Shown piece by piece: positions 1 through 27,081 of a stretch of 64,000 bases of DNA. Source of the stretch: Ovis canadensis (taxonomy: Eukaryota; Chordata; Mammalia; Artiodactyla; Bovidae); the NCBI RefSeq assembly GCF_042477335.2, contig NC_091264.1:32055386-32119385 (forward strand), written 5' to 3'. The position numbers and the translations under genes are program-made. Positions within the stretch are counted from its first letter, which is position 1; each line of letters begins with the position of its first letter. The notes below the pieces were generated by a model. The model saw nothing but the letters and a program-made list of their open reading frames with translations. It did no database searches and was not told the origin of the DNA.

Positions 1-16388
<16,388 letters not shown>

Positions 16389-16611
16389 GGGCCCAGCCCC
16401 CACTGCCAATGGTTTACACCCCTCCGTGTCTCTACCTCTCCCCCTCCTCCACAGAGGGGAAAGGGCGCCCTGGGCTCCTCTTCACAAGCCAGTCTGTGTG
16501 TGGGCAGAGTCCCGTGGCTTCTCCAGAGGCAGGCCTCTGCTCTGGCGCTCCGGCATCTGGGACTCCAGGTGGACTTTTTCTGGCAAAGGAGCCCACGTGC
16601 ACTTCCATAGT

Positions 16612-16617
16612 TTTATT
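16612..16617 (-). terminator. DLK2: DLK2 poly(A) signal AATAAA (minus strand)
   Basis: TTTATT on the plus strand reads AATAAA on the minus strand, 168 bases beyond the DLK2 stop. It is the only canonical hexamer I see there. Cleavage is expected near 16590-16600, inside the ABCC10 3' UTR. Confidence 0.6.
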
Positions 16618-16647
16618 TGATAAAATTCCCATTTTTACATTCTGTGT

Positions 16648-16653
16648 ATTAAA
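16648..16653 (+). terminator. ABCC10: ABCC10 poly(A) signal ATTAAA
   Basis: ATTAAA is the second most common mammalian poly(A) hexamer. It lies 260 bases after the ABCC10 stop, and a GT-rich downstream element (GTGTGTG) follows at about 16690. I see no AATAAA on this strand between the stop and this point. Confidence 0.6.
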
Positions 16654-16784
16654 AAAATAATATTTGTGGCATGAGGCTGAGGTCCCTCAGTGTGTGTACC
16701 CCAGCTGAGGGGTGGCGAGAAAGGGCCACTCCAGTCCATGCGCCCTAGGAGGTGAAGGAGGGGCCCAGAAAGCCCCCACCTCCA

Positions 16785-19700
16785 TCACAGAGCAGTGGTC
16801 TTCCCAGGCTCGGGGGGCAGGTCAGGCAGCAGAGGGAACCCTGCTGGCAGCATGCTAACCTGACACTCCTGGTCCTGGCGTGCTGGGGCGTAGTGTGGGG
16901 CAGGGTAGCAGCAGGGTCCAGGGGGGCAGAAGCCCCGGCGCCAGGCCCTCAGGGTCAGCAACACCGTGGACAGGACCAGGGCGGCAGTGACGGCCCCAAA
17001 CACCACCACGGCCACCAGGCTGGGCTCGCCCAGCCCGGCCTCTTGCCGCCGCACCACCTCCTTCACAGAGATGCGCAGCAGGCCGGCGCCCACGCTGTGA
17101 GGGATGGGCCCTGTGGCGGGTACCAGCACAGCCAAGGTGGGCCCTGGGGGGCTGTCCACTGTGGCGGCAGGACTCAGGATGGGCAACACTAGCTCACAAG
17201 TCTTGCCACCATAGCCGCTGGGGCAGAGACAGTCAAAGTCGTGGACCCGGTCCCGACAGCGGGCCCCTCTCTGGCAGGGGCGGCTGGCACAGTCGTCCAG
17301 GTTGATGGTGCAGAAACGCCCAGTGAAGCCCTCGGGGCAGAGGCAGGAGAAGCGGTTGATGCCGTCCAGGCATGTGGCGCCGTTAGCACAAGGCCGCATC
17401 AGACAGTCATCCACATTCACCTCACAGCGGGCACCCACGAAGCCCGCCAGGCAGCGGCAGGTGAAGTTGAGGGCAAAGCCTTGGTCGTCCTGGCACTGCC
17501 CACCGTTCCGGCACAGGGAGCTGGTGGGGGAGGCGGGGAGGGTGTTTTATCAACTGCCACCTGCAGGGTAGACCAGGTCGACATCCGGATCCCTGCTACC
17601 ACCACCCCTCTCTAGCTCTGTCCCCTCGAGCCACTCTCTCTGAGCCTCAAATGCCTTCTTTAAAAATGGGATCAGAGCAGTACCCGGCTTCCCAGGTTGT
17701 GAGGGTTAAATGAGATGATCGAGGTCAAGCAGGTAGCAGAGGGCCTGACCCAGAGTCAAGACCAAGTCGAGTGTACTGTTCGTGTCCTCTTAGACTCTCA
17801 GACCCGAGGCGGGAATGAGGACAAGTCCAGCCCCACAGGCTGTCTCCTCATTCACCATGAGGCCTAGGCTGTCGCATGGGACAACTTTAGGGGCTGCACG
17901 CCAGCTTTCCTGGGAGGATGAGGGGGGTCCTAGACCCACAGCCTCCCCAACCAGGGAAATCACGCAGTGATGAGTTATACCTCCAGCCCCTGTCAATTTT
18001 TGTCATTGGAAAAATGGTTCAGATGGTGTAAAAAAAAAGCTGAGAAGCCCCTAGGATACTCCCGCAGACTGGGGTTTTATCCTTGAGTGTCCCCATGTGG
18101 GACTTAAGACCCTCAGCCCTAACACTGCCCCGCCACCCCCCTCCACAGTCCTCTCTCCTCTGTCAGCAGATTCTCAGCTAACCCCGGGGCCAGCACTCAC
18201 CCTGCCTGCTCACAGGGTCCGGCCTTGCGCTCACAATCACGCCCGTGGAAGCCTGGTGGGCACACACAGTGGTACTCACCGCCCCCGTCATACACGCACT
18301 GGCCTCCGTTCCGGCAGGGGGACTGCGTGGTACAGATGTGTTCATCTGCAGAGGAGACCGGGAGGGTTCTAGGACAGCCCCTCGCTCGTAGCACCCAGAC
18401 CTGCCCAGGCCCCACCCAGAACTCTGTGGGGCTGGCTCATACTACAGTCCCGACCTGGATGGAAAACAACACTGAATTTGGAGTCAGGAGGCACCTAGTC
18501 CTAGCCCTGTCAGTCTGTCTCAATGTGCCTTTGGGTAAGTTGTATCTCATTTGTGTATCTCAGTTTCCTCATCTGTGATATGAGGACAGTTTCCCGCAGG
18601 TGTCTTACCTACCACAGAGGGTTGTGTTGAGGACCAGCTCAGATAACAGATAGGTATAAAGTCTACAACTATAAAATACTACAGGCTTCCCTTGTGGCTC
18701 AGCTGGTAAAGAATCTGCCTGCAATGTGGGAGACCTGGGTTTGATTCCTGGGTTGGGAAGATCCCCTGGAGAAGGGAAAGGCTACCCACTCCAGTATTCT
18801 GGCCTGGAGAATTCCATGGACTGTATATAAAATACTACATATTTGAGGGTTTGAGCCAGACACAAGAGGCACTCAATAAATAAGGATGCATGTTTCTCCC
18901 AAGACACATGGGGCCCCCAGTCTAACAGCTACCCTTTCTACTCCCTACCTTTGTCACAGAACTTGCCTGCCCAGCCAGGGTGACAGATGCACTGCCAGGG
19001 CTGGTGGCAGGCGCCGTGCTGGCAGCCAGGCATTCTCACACAGCGCTCACAGTGCAGCCCCTCCCAGCCGGGGTCACACCTGACGGGGGGAAGCACAGGG
19101 TCAGGGCTCTGGGTAGGAGGAGGTGAAGACAGGGAGGAGGCAAGCTCAGAGCTTCCAGGAAACAGGAGACAAACAGAACAGCCCCTAAGGGAAAGCAGGC
19201 CTATCCCGGGTGGATAGAGAGCTGCGCCAGGCCACCAGGCACCAGCGTTGGGAGTTCTGGTTCTGCACTCTGTCCAACCTTTCCAAGCCTCAGTTTTCTC
19301 ATCTGTAACCTGGGGTGACACCTGGCAGAGACGTGTTGAGGAAGAAATGAAGATGAGGGGCTTCCCTGGTGGTCCAGTGGTTAAGAATTCACCTGCCCAT
19401 GAAGGGGACACAGGCTCAATCCCTGGCCCAGGAAGATCCCACATGATGAGGAGCAACTAAACCCATGTGCCGCAAACTGAGCCCGCACACCCTAGAGTCT
19501 GTGCTCCCTAGCAAGAGAAGACCCCTCAATGAGAAGACCCCTCAATGAGAAGACCCCTCAATGAGAAGACCCCTCAATGAGAAGCCTGAGGACTGCAATG
19601 AAGAGTAGCTCCTACTTGAGGCAACTAGAGAAAGTCCATGTGCAGCCTGAAGGGCCTGCACAGCCAACAACAAAGATAATTTTTAAAAAGAAAAGACATT

Positions 19701-20819
19701 AAGATGATGTCTGTTAAGTGCCCCTAGCACCATTTCTCGTATATCTGAGGTGCTTAGAAACATTTTTGAAAGAAAAATGACCTTGAAAGGTCATCAGGAC
19801 TATCTTCCTACTCTGATTCCAGGGCAAGGCCTGCTTTAGAGAGTCCCCAACACCCCCAGCCCCTCCAGCAGCTTGCCTGTCAGCTCATGTTTTCACATCC
19901 AGACACACTCCTCCTGCTGCAGAATTTACCCGACCCCTACCCCAGTGTGTCAGTTACTTAAATTCATCAAAGAAAGACCCCCTTGCATAAGTGCATCTCC
20001 CCAACAACCCTGGCAAAGCCTCTTTTCCAGGCTAAACCGTCTGTCTTATCTTTATCTCCTCCCCCTTGCTTCATGGCTCCCACTCTCCACACTCCCTCAA
20101 GCTTCAGATCTTTCTCCTGGTATCTTGAAGAGGAAAGTTTTAGAGTTCCTGGACCAGAGATGGGAGAGTAAAGTGGGAAGCCGTAGTTAGAACACGCAAA
20201 GGAGAGGCAAGGCAAAGTGGAAGGGGGAAGGGTTGGGCATGGTGCTGGGCCGCCCATCTGCCCTGTGTGCCACGGCTTTGAGGGGATGGGGAGGGCCCTA
20301 GACGTTCTGGATCAAGCCTGGGGCTTGACTCGGTTGTGGGTATGGAGGCCTGGGAAATGCGGAACAAAGGGTTTGGGAGCACCGAGCTCTACGGAGAGGT
20401 ACCTGCAAGAGCCGTCAGGCGCGCAGCAGCCGTGAGCCAGGTCACAGAGGGAGCTGCAGTCATTGCCTGCAAGAGATTGATGTGGGAGGGGTGAGCCCGG
20501 AGGTCAGGGTTCGGCTGCCTGAGATGCCGGGCCAGGGAAAGGACGCAGGGTCCCGGTAACTGGAGGGGCCCAGCTCTGGGGCAAGGTAGAACAGACTAAT
20601 TGCATTCCAAAGGGAAGTACTGGGTGTCGCCAAGCCCGCGGTCGGAGCGGCTTGCAGTGCCATCTCTGGCCGGCAGAGGTCAACGTGCGAGCGAGGGACG
20701 GCCGGACAGGGCCGCGACCACAGCCCCCCGGGGGAGCGCTCACCTCTGGCAGGCTTTACGGGTGCCCCCAGGATGCACAACAGGCAAACGAGATGTAGGC
20801 AGCGGCAGCCGCTGGGCAT
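16785..20819 (-). CDS. DLK2: DLK2, delta-like non-canonical Notch ligand 2
   Basis: Five coding exons on the minus strand join in frame: 20819-20744 (ATG), 20466-20403, 19079-18949, 18345-18201 and 17520-16785 (stop). The total is 383 residues, equal to the human protein. A signal peptide with a Leu/Val/Cys-rich core begins MPSGCRCLH. Six EGF-like repeats with regular cysteine spacing follow, including NVDDCLMRPCANGATC and NLDDCASRPCQRGARC types. Then come a Pro/Thr-rich stalk, one transmembrane helix (about 16945-17020) followed by RAWRRG, and a short tail ending KTTAL. There is no DSL domain. By family knowledge it is a type I membrane protein that modulates Notch signalling and adipocyte differentiation. 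All introns are GT-AG. The gene is convergent with ABCC10 and starts in a CpG island. Confidence 0.97.
17611..17755 (+). mobile_element. MIR SINE in DLK2 intron
   Basis: A diverged MIR (AAATGCCTTCTTTAAAAATGG, then GGGTTAAATGAGATGAT). The rest of the intron 17521-18200 has no recognised element. Confidence 0.5.
18473..18669 (+). mobile_element. MIR SINE in DLK2 intron, left part
   Basis: A typical MIR body (CAGTTTCCTCATCTGTGATA). It appears to resume at 18840-18890 (GGCACTCAATAAATAAGG) after an inserted Bov-tA SINE. Confidence 0.6.
18684..18825 (+). mobile_element. Bov-tA SINE, 3'-truncated, with 14-base target duplication
   Basis: The tRNA-derived head GGCTTCCCTTGTGGCTCAGC and part of the BovA body are present, stopping at CCATGGACTG. 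Perfect 14-base direct repeats TATAAAATACTACA flank it (18670-18683 and 18826-18839). It is inserted in a MIR within the DLK2 intron 18346-18948. Confidence 0.85.
19228..19352 (+). mobile_element. MIR fragment in DLK2 intron
   Basis: MIR-like CCTCAGTTTTCTCATCTGTA is present. It is interrupted by the CHR SINE that follows and probably resumes near 19,700 (GTTAAGTGCCCCTAGCAC). Confidence 0.5.
19354..19690 (+). mobile_element. CHR-2 type SINE with internal 16-base tandem repeat
   Basis: The head is GGGGCTTCCCTGGTGGTCC. The body includes GAAGATCCCACATG and AGAGTAGCTCC, and it ends in an A/T-rich tail. An expanded 16-base repeat lies inside. Beyond it, 19,690-20,402 shows no recognised element except a possible MIR end. 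Confidence 0.8.
19515..19584 (+). repeat. Minisatellite, 16-base unit x 4.4
   Basis: Four perfect copies of GAGAAGACCCCTCAAT (19515-19578) and a partial fifth lie within the CHR SINE. The repeats are identical, so the expansion is recent compared with the SINE. Confidence 0.9.
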
Positions 20820-20874
20820 GGTCAGCGCCGGCCCCGGGACGGACAGACGGATGGATCGCCGGACGTGCAGACAC
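20820..20874 (-). other. DLK2: DLK2 5' UTR part of the start-codon exon
   Basis: On the minus strand a CAG acceptor (20877-20875), preceded by TCATCCCA, is followed by 55 bases and then the ATG at 20819. An upstream noncoding exon is therefore likely. The acceptor lacks a long pyrimidine tract, so the boundary is tentative. Confidence 0.45.
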
Positions 20875-21320
20875 CTGTGGGATGACATGGGCTGAGAGGC
20901 GGCAGGACGTGGAGATAGCGGCGAGGATTCCGGTTCGGTTCCGAGTGACAGGAGTCGAGGGGGAGAGGGGCGTCCAGAGAAAAACAAGGCGGGGGGAGTG
21001 GTGCAGCGAGAGGGCGGGGGCGAGGAAGGTGTGAGCAGGCGAGGGGATTGGAGACAGAAACGCGGAGCCGGCTACGTGGAAAGGAGGTGAAGGATGGACA
21101 GCGCGAGAGAGGTCAGGGCCGGGGCTGGGAACGCAATCGGGACGGAGGGGTACTGGGATACCGCCGAGAGGCGACACGGGGACCCGGCGGCGCGCAGGCT
21201 CTGCCCCCGCCTCTGACTCCCCACGTCCCCCTCCTGTCTCCGCCGCGCTGGGCTCGGCCGCGGCGCGGGGCTTCGGATACCCAGCGCGCCCCCAGCCCGG
21301 CTCTGTCCCGCGGTCCTCAC

Positions 21321-21480
21321 CTCTGGCTGGGAGGCGGCGCGCCGCGGGGCGCAGAGCGAGGCGGGATCCGACGGACTCCGCCGAAGGGCCAGACCACGGA
21401 GCGGGGCCGCCCCTAGCGGGGCGCGGGGCCGGGCACCCAGGCGGCTGCCATGCGAGCCGAGCGCTGGGGAATCTGGGCCT
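21321..21480 (-). other. DLK2: Candidate DLK2 5' noncoding exon
   Basis: A consensus donor reading CAGAG|GTGAGG on the minus strand lies at 21321/21320 inside the CpG island, about 440 bases upstream of the acceptor near 20875. The outer boundary (transcription start) cannot be read from the sequence, so the upper coordinate is only a rough guess. Confidence 0.4.
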
Positions 21481-23033
21481 CGAGGCGACCCCGAGCGGCT
21501 GCGGCGGCTCCTCGCACGCGCTCAGGCCGCCTGCCAGGGGCGGCGTGTGCCGGCGGAGCCCGCCTCCCCCCTCCGCTCCCAGGCTGCCGCCGCCGGCCCG
21601 CCCCCCACCCGCCCGCGCCCGGCGCTCCCACCCCCAGCGGTCACTCCTTCCTCCCGGCCTCGCGCTCCCCTGGGCCCCCGCCCGCCGCAGTCACCCGACC
21701 TCTCCGAACCTCGCCTTCTCCGCTGCAAGGAGGAAATTACGGGAGGCTAAGTGGGAGCCGACTGTAAAGGGTCGGCCAAGTGTGCGCAGCCGTTATTCTC
21801 CATCTCGCATCTCCGCCTTCGCGACCCGAGCAGCTCACCCCGCGCCCCACCTCTGCTCTCCCCAGTCCGCCGCCCATCACGCCTCTCAGATAAATCTCGC
21901 GCACGCTCAGGGCACACTTGACGCTCCCGGCCCTCCTCCTGTCACCAGCCCACGCCTCCTCCATTTGTAAATCCTACATCACCTGCTTAATCTGTCCGCT
22001 ACTCTCCTCTTCCCCGCCGTCCGCTTCTTTCTCCCCTCGCGGCCATCAACAGCCTTCCAGGGTCGATCCCTGCCTAGGTATTAGCGTGGCCCACTCACCC
22101 ACCCCTTCATCCCTCCTCCCGCCACCTCTGTCTTTCCTATCTCTGCGTTCCGCTACCACTACTGGGAAGGTTCCGTGCACTGGGAACGCCCCCGGCTCTG
22201 TAAATGTGCACCCCAAGTTCCCTCCTCTGTACCCCGGATCACCTCCATTCTTGACCACAGGCTAATCGTCTACTGTCCAAACCCAGAGCTAGACTGAGTG
22301 TTGTGAGGAAGCTCTGTGCCTCCAGGCTAATGGCTCAGAGACCTCTGTCCCGGGAACGGACAGGAAACCGATTCTTGTTTGCCCAAGGCAAGAGAGCAGA
22401 AATCAGGACCACCTGCCCCATCTCTAGTCCTTCAAATCAAGATTTGGTTTCACCATCCTTAGATTCGTGGTAAGAAGTAGTCCCTAGGCTGTGCAGAGCA
22501 GCTTTCTACAGACAACCCCCACAGGTCGGAGCCCCTGAACTAGTTTTTCTTGCATTCTTCATTAAACGTAGCCACACCCACCCCATCTGCCTAGCCATCT
22601 TCCCCAAAACACTGATCCCCTCTTTCCTCCAGAGCTTTCTAAATTTGAGTTGAACAATGCCATAGCTCTGACTATATGTTTTACTTTTTTTTTTTAATGA
22701 AAAATTGCAAACAACCTATACTGTCCAAAATGATTGTAAACAAATTATGGTATACCAACACACTATGTGACTACTGAAAGTCACCTTTGGGAAGTCTAAA
22801 GATTTTTTTTAAAGCTAAGAATATATTAGGTGGAGGGAAAAAAACAAGAAACAGAATGTGTCTCAATGTTGGCAGTGATTTTTTTCCCCAGATGATGGAA
22901 TTACAGGTAATTTTTTCTTATTGATGCTTTTCAACATTTCTCGTTTTCCCAGAATGAGCATGTTTAACTTTTTCTTATTGTAAGAGAAATTCAATAACAT
23001 TAAAGAACTTTTAGAATAAAGTAAAAATTGGGG

Positions 23034-23165
23034 GAATTTCCTGGTGGTCCTGTGGTTAGGACTCGGCACTTTCACCGTCCTGTCCCAAGTTCAATCCCTG
23101 GTTGAGGAACTAAGATCCCACAAGCTTCTCTGTGCAGCCAAGAAATAAATGAATAAAACAAAAAT
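23034..23165 (+). mobile_element. CHR-type SINE (intergenic)
   Basis: The head is GGGAATTTCCTGGTGGTCC, box-B-like AGTTCAATCCC, with an A-rich tail AATAAATGAATAAAAC. The preceding 21.7-23.0 kb holds the end of the CpG region and unassigned A/T-rich DNA. Confidence 0.75.
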
Positions 23166-23319
23166 TTAAAAATCACCCATGATCCTATTTGCTTGATAAA
23201 ACCACTGTTGTTGTTTGACGCCTTTTCCTATCCAGCTGTTTTTATCCAGAACCTGTAATGTTATATCCTGGTGTTTGTTTTTTTTTTCACTGCATCATAT
23301 ATCAATAGTTTCAAAAGCT

Positions 23320-23535
23320 ACACAATGGATACAATGTATAAAAATACAACTAATGAGAACCTACTTTATAGCACAGGAAACTCTACTCAGTGCTCTCTGG
23401 TGACTAAATGGAAAGGAAATCCAAAAAAGAGGGAATATTATGTGTAGCTGATTCACTTTGATGTACAGTAGAAACAAATGCAACATTTTAAGGCAACTAT
23501 ACACCAATGAAAATTTTTAAAATAAATTAATTAAA
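23320..23535 (+). mobile_element. L1 3' end fragment
   Basis: The cetartiodactyl L1 3' UTR pattern is recognised (TATAGCACAGGAAACTCTAC, GCTGATTCACTTTGATGTAC, CAACTATACACCAATG) and is followed by A/T-rich sequence. Confidence 0.7.
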
Positions 23536-23597
23536 AGCATAATTTTTATGACTGCATGATAGCCTGTTAAATAGATATACCCTAATTTATTTAATCT

Positions 23598-23830
23598 GGG
23601 ATTCCCACCCTAATTTATTTAACCTGGCGCAGTGGTAACAAATCTGCCTGCCAATGCAGGAGACACAAGAGACACAGGTTCAATCCCTGGGTCAGGAAGA
23701 TCCCCTGGAGTAGGAAATGGCAACCTGCTCCAGTATTCTTGCCTGGAAAATTCCATGGACAGAGGAGCTTGATGGGCTACAGTCCATGAGGTCGCAAAGA
23801 GTCAGACTCAACTGAGTGACTGAATACACA
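23598..23830 (+). mobile_element. Bov-tA SINE with disrupted head
   Basis: It carries GGCGCAGTGGTAACAAATC and a full BovA body ending GACTCAACTGAGTGACTG. AATTTATTTAA occurs just before it (23583-23593), inside its head (23612-23622) and just after it (23832-23842). Confidence 0.8.
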
Positions 23831-23929
23831 CAATTTATTTAACCCAGCCTCCATTACTAGATACTTAGGCTGTATTTGCTTTTCATCATTATAAATTCAT
23901 TCAACAAATTTTTACTGAGCACCTCTCTG

Positions 23930-24025
23930 CTGCTAGAGAATCCCAGGGACAGAGGAGCCTGGTGGGCTACAGTCCATAAGGCGGCAAAGAGTCAGACACA
24001 ACTGAAGCGACTTAGCACACAGCAC
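23930..24025 (+). mobile_element. BovA-type SINE fragment
   Basis: Only the second half of a BovA unit is present (GAGAATCCCAGGGACAGAGG to GAAGCGACTTAGCACAC). It splits a MIR/L2-type sequence (ATTCATTCAACAAATTTTTA before, ATGCCAGACATC after). Confidence 0.75.
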
Positions 24026-24457
24026 TCATGCAGCACGTATGTGCTACTACTCCATGCCAGACATCATCCTAGACACTGAGCTACAACTCCAAGATAAATA
24101 GTAGTGCTACAGATTTTCATACAGTTTTTTCCTCATCTTTTAGATTCCTTCCTTAAGATGGAGTCTGAATTGATGAGTGACTGCGTCAAAGAATTTGTGA
24201 AAAATAAATAATTGCTTTCCATGAATGAAATTCACTGGCAATTGCTGATGAAACAATAAAGATACTTGAAGCTTTGGAAGTTGATGGCATCAGATTGTAT
24301 CACTTACTTCATGTTTTGAAGATTTTAGCACCTGGCATGTCACTCTCTTCACCCTTCCTTCTGCCAAATTCTTGGTGATTTTTTTAAAAGACTTTTTAAA
24401 ATGTGGATCATATTTAAAGTCTTTATTGAATTTGTTACAATACTGCTTCTGTTTTAT

Positions 24458-24580
24458 GTTTTGGTTTTTTGGCCTTGAGGCATATGGGATCTTAGCTTCC
24501 CAACCAGGGATCAAGCCTGTACCCCCTGCATTGGAAGATGAAGTCTTAACCACTGGACCACTAGGGCAGTTCCTCTTGGT
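24458..24580 (-). mobile_element. CHR-type SINE, antisense
   Basis: Antisense CHR body: GCATATGGGATCTTAGCTTCC, then CTTAACCACTGGACCAC. Confidence 0.7.
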
Positions 24581-25132
24581 GATTCTTGATTCAGTACCAC
24601 ATAGGCAAATTTTCCAATAAGCGTGATAGTCTGTCTGCAAAGATGGCCACTGCACTTCCTCCTGTCCCACATGACCTTTAGCAATGGTTTTGCTGCTTCT
24701 CCCAGAGAAAGATGGAAACCTATTTCTCAGGCTCTTGAATCTGGACTGGTCTTAGGACTTGTTTTGACTAATAGAATATGGTGGAAGTGACATTATGTGA
24801 GTCCCCAGTCTGGGTCCCAAAAACCGTTGCAGCTTCTGTTTGCACCCTCAGAAAACTTCCAATATCATGTAAAGAAGTTTGGTCTGGCACGCTGGAAGAC
24901 AAGAAGCCCCACGAAGGAGACCTGAGATGTCCTGGTCAATATCCACAATATAGGAGGTCCTGTTAACTGCCTCAGTCAAGCTTCCAGATGACTCTAGCTC
25001 ATGAATGAGCCCTGGCAAGACTAACAAGAACTGCTCAGCAGAGTCCAGCCATATTACTGGATAAACAGTGGATGAGCAGTTGAATGGTGGGTGTTTTAAG
25101 CCACTCTGTTTTGGGATGTTGTTACTATAGCA

Positions 25133-25365
25133 ATGCTGCTGTTCAGTCGCTCAGTCATGTCCAACTCTTTGTGACCCCATAGACTGCAGCACGCCAGGCT
25201 TCCCTGTCCTTCACCATCTCCCAGAGCTTGCTCAAACTCATGTCCACTGAGTCTGTGATGCAATCCAACCACTTTATCTTCTGTCATCCCCTTCTCCTCC
25301 TGCCTTCAATCTTTCCCAGCATCAGGGTCTTTTCTAATGAGTCGACTCTTCACAACAGGTGGCCA
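25133..25365 (-). mobile_element. BovB LINE 3' fragment, antisense
   Basis: The antisense BovB 3' end begins TCAGTCGCTCAGTCATGTCC and continues to CCCAGCATCAGGGTCTTTTC. 5'-truncated copies are typical. Confidence 0.8.
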
Positions 25366-25598
25366 AACTGATAAAAACCAGCTGCCCATTCCCTTGATTT
25401 CTTCCTCTCCACCAATGAGAAGGGTGTTCCCACCCGAATCTTGTTACTACTGGTTGTTTCACACAGTCCATAATTTTAAGTATTACACTTTCCTATAACC
25501 AGATCCTCTCTTTTCAGCCCATAGTACCTGGACTCAAACAGGTACTTTTGATACTTGGGTTGTGTTTACTCTTTTTGCCATTATAAATGCATTCAACA

Positions 25599-25864
25599 GG
25601 GACTTCCCTGGTGGTCCAGTGGTTAAGAATCCACCTACCAGTGCAGGGAACATGGGTTCAGTCCCTGGTCTAGGAAGATTCCGCAACTAAGCCCAGGAGC
25701 CACAGCTACTGAAGCCTTTGTGCTGTAGAGCCTGTGCTCTGCCATGAGAAGTTCGAGCACCGAAATGAAGAGTAGCCCCTACTCGCTGCAGCTAGAGAAA
25801 GCCCACTCACAGCAACAAAGACCCAGTGCAGCCCCAAATACATAAATTAATATTTTTCAAATAC
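25599..25864 (+). mobile_element. CHR-2 SINE with 12-base target duplication
   Basis: A full-length CHR-2 (GGACTTCCCTGGTGGTCCAG to the A/T-rich tail) lies between perfect direct repeats ATGCATTCAACA at 25587-25598 and 25865-25876. Confidence 0.88.
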
Positions 25865-26169
25865 ATGCATTCAACAAATATTGAATTTGGATCTACAGGG
25901 ATCACTCATAAGGGCTACATTACAACCTTAGTGGGCCCTAGACACTTTGCCTGCATGGGCCTCTTCCTCCATGAAAGAATATTAAATGTTATATTTTATG
26001 ATTGCCTTGGTATCAAGATAAATTTAATCCAGGCTGGATTCATTATTATATTTTCATTTTTATTATATTCACTTTTTTCTTCTGATTTTACAGAAGAAAA
26101 ATTTAAATATTTTTTGGCCCCTAAAAGTATTGCAGGCCTTTGGCACTGTGCCTCCTGTGGATAAGCTGG

Positions 26170-26871
26170 CCCTGTCTCTCAACCATTGATCTCACCTTCT
26201 TTTCAGCAGCCCCTACCCCCATCACATCCACCCTTCCCTCCCTACCCAGCTTTGATTCCACGATCTATCATGATAATCAGCGCCTTGTCTATACCAACTC
26301 CCAACTCCCTGGCCCCTCTCTCCCATCATATTCATCTGGTAAAAACCCCGCCATGGTATGTTCTACAGCCAACACACCCAAGCAGCTGAATGTGGCTGAA
26401 AATAACACATATCTCGGCTGTCTGGTGTCACTTAATTTCATATCCTCAAGCACTCTTTGTGTTGAACACTCGTGCTTCTGCTTTTCCCCAGTGTTGTGCA
26501 CTCTCAGCCTCCTCGATGGTTATTTTTGCTTTCTCCTTTCTCCTCCCAACTGCCAGCCCCTTGGTTCCTCCTCCCCCTGCTGGTGGTCTCGCTTCCAACT
26601 TCTCGAAGAAAATAGAAGCAGCCTGAAGAGAATTTCCGCGTGCTTCCTCCGCCCACCTGCACCTGTCCCTATATACTCGCATCTGTTACCGTTGATGCGA
26701 TGCCAGTTCTCTTACACAGGTGAGCCCCTCCCCCCGCCTGGGCACTAGTTCCCCATCCCTTCTTACCTGTGTCCCTCAGGGACCACAGCAGTTCTCCTCA
26801 TCCCCTCTGCATCATCAGTCTGCTCTCTGTGAGCTCATTTTCATCATCCTGTCTCCCATCTTAAAATAAAT
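26170..26871 (+). mobile_element. Ancient LINE (probably L2) segment
   Basis: This C/T-rich, diverged sequence lies directly upstream of a recognisable L2 reverse-transcriptase remnant in the same orientation. Assignment to the same L2 copy is inferred from adjacency. Confidence 0.4.
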
Positions 26872-27081
26872 GTTGTCGTTCAGTGACCAAGTCAAGTCCT
26901 ACTCTTTTCGACCCCATGGACTGCAGTACTCCGGGTTTCCCCGTCCCCCACCATCTTCCGAAGTTTGGCCAAGTTCACGTCCATTGAATCAGTGATGCCA
27001 TCCAGCCATCTCATCCTCTGTTGCCCTCTTCTTCTGTTTTCTATCTCTCCCAGCATCAGGGTCTTTTTCAAAGAGTCAGCA
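26872..27081 (-). mobile_element. BovB LINE 3' fragment, antisense, inserted in L2
   Basis: GTCGTTCAGTGACCAAGTC, TTCGACCCCATGGACTGCAG and CCCAGCATCAGGGTCTTTTT match the antisense BovB 3' end. L2-like sequence continues on its right. Confidence 0.75.

Larger units (their letters stand above)
16389..16672 (+). other. ABCC10: ABCC10 3' UTR
   Basis: This is the sequence from the TGA to an inferred cleavage point about 20 bases past ATTAAA at 16648-16653. A GT-rich stretch at about 16689-16697 could serve as the downstream element. Its end overlaps the inferred end of the oppositely transcribed DLK2. The cleavage site is inferred, not observed. Confidence 0.6.
16595..16784 (-). other. DLK2: DLK2 3' UTR
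   Basis: This is the minus-strand sequence from the DLK2 stop to an inferred cleavage site just past AATAAA at 16612-16617. About 75 bases are shared, in antisense, with the inferred 3' UTR of ABCC10. Confidence 0.55.
20640..21720. promoter_or_regulatory. DLK2: CpG island / DLK2 promoter
   Basis: CpG dinucleotides are dense here (GGGGCGCGGGGCC, GGCGGCGCGCCGCGGGG and similar), in sharp contrast to the CpG-poor flanks. There are GC boxes on both strands and no obvious TATA box. The island covers the DLK2 start-codon exon and runs upstream of the gene, as expected of a vertebrate CpG-island promoter. Confidence 0.8.

Noticed and set aside
19515-19584. Regular repeats considered as a CRISPR-like array
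   Set aside because: The units are directly adjacent with no spacers, and they lie inside a SINE in a mammalian intron.
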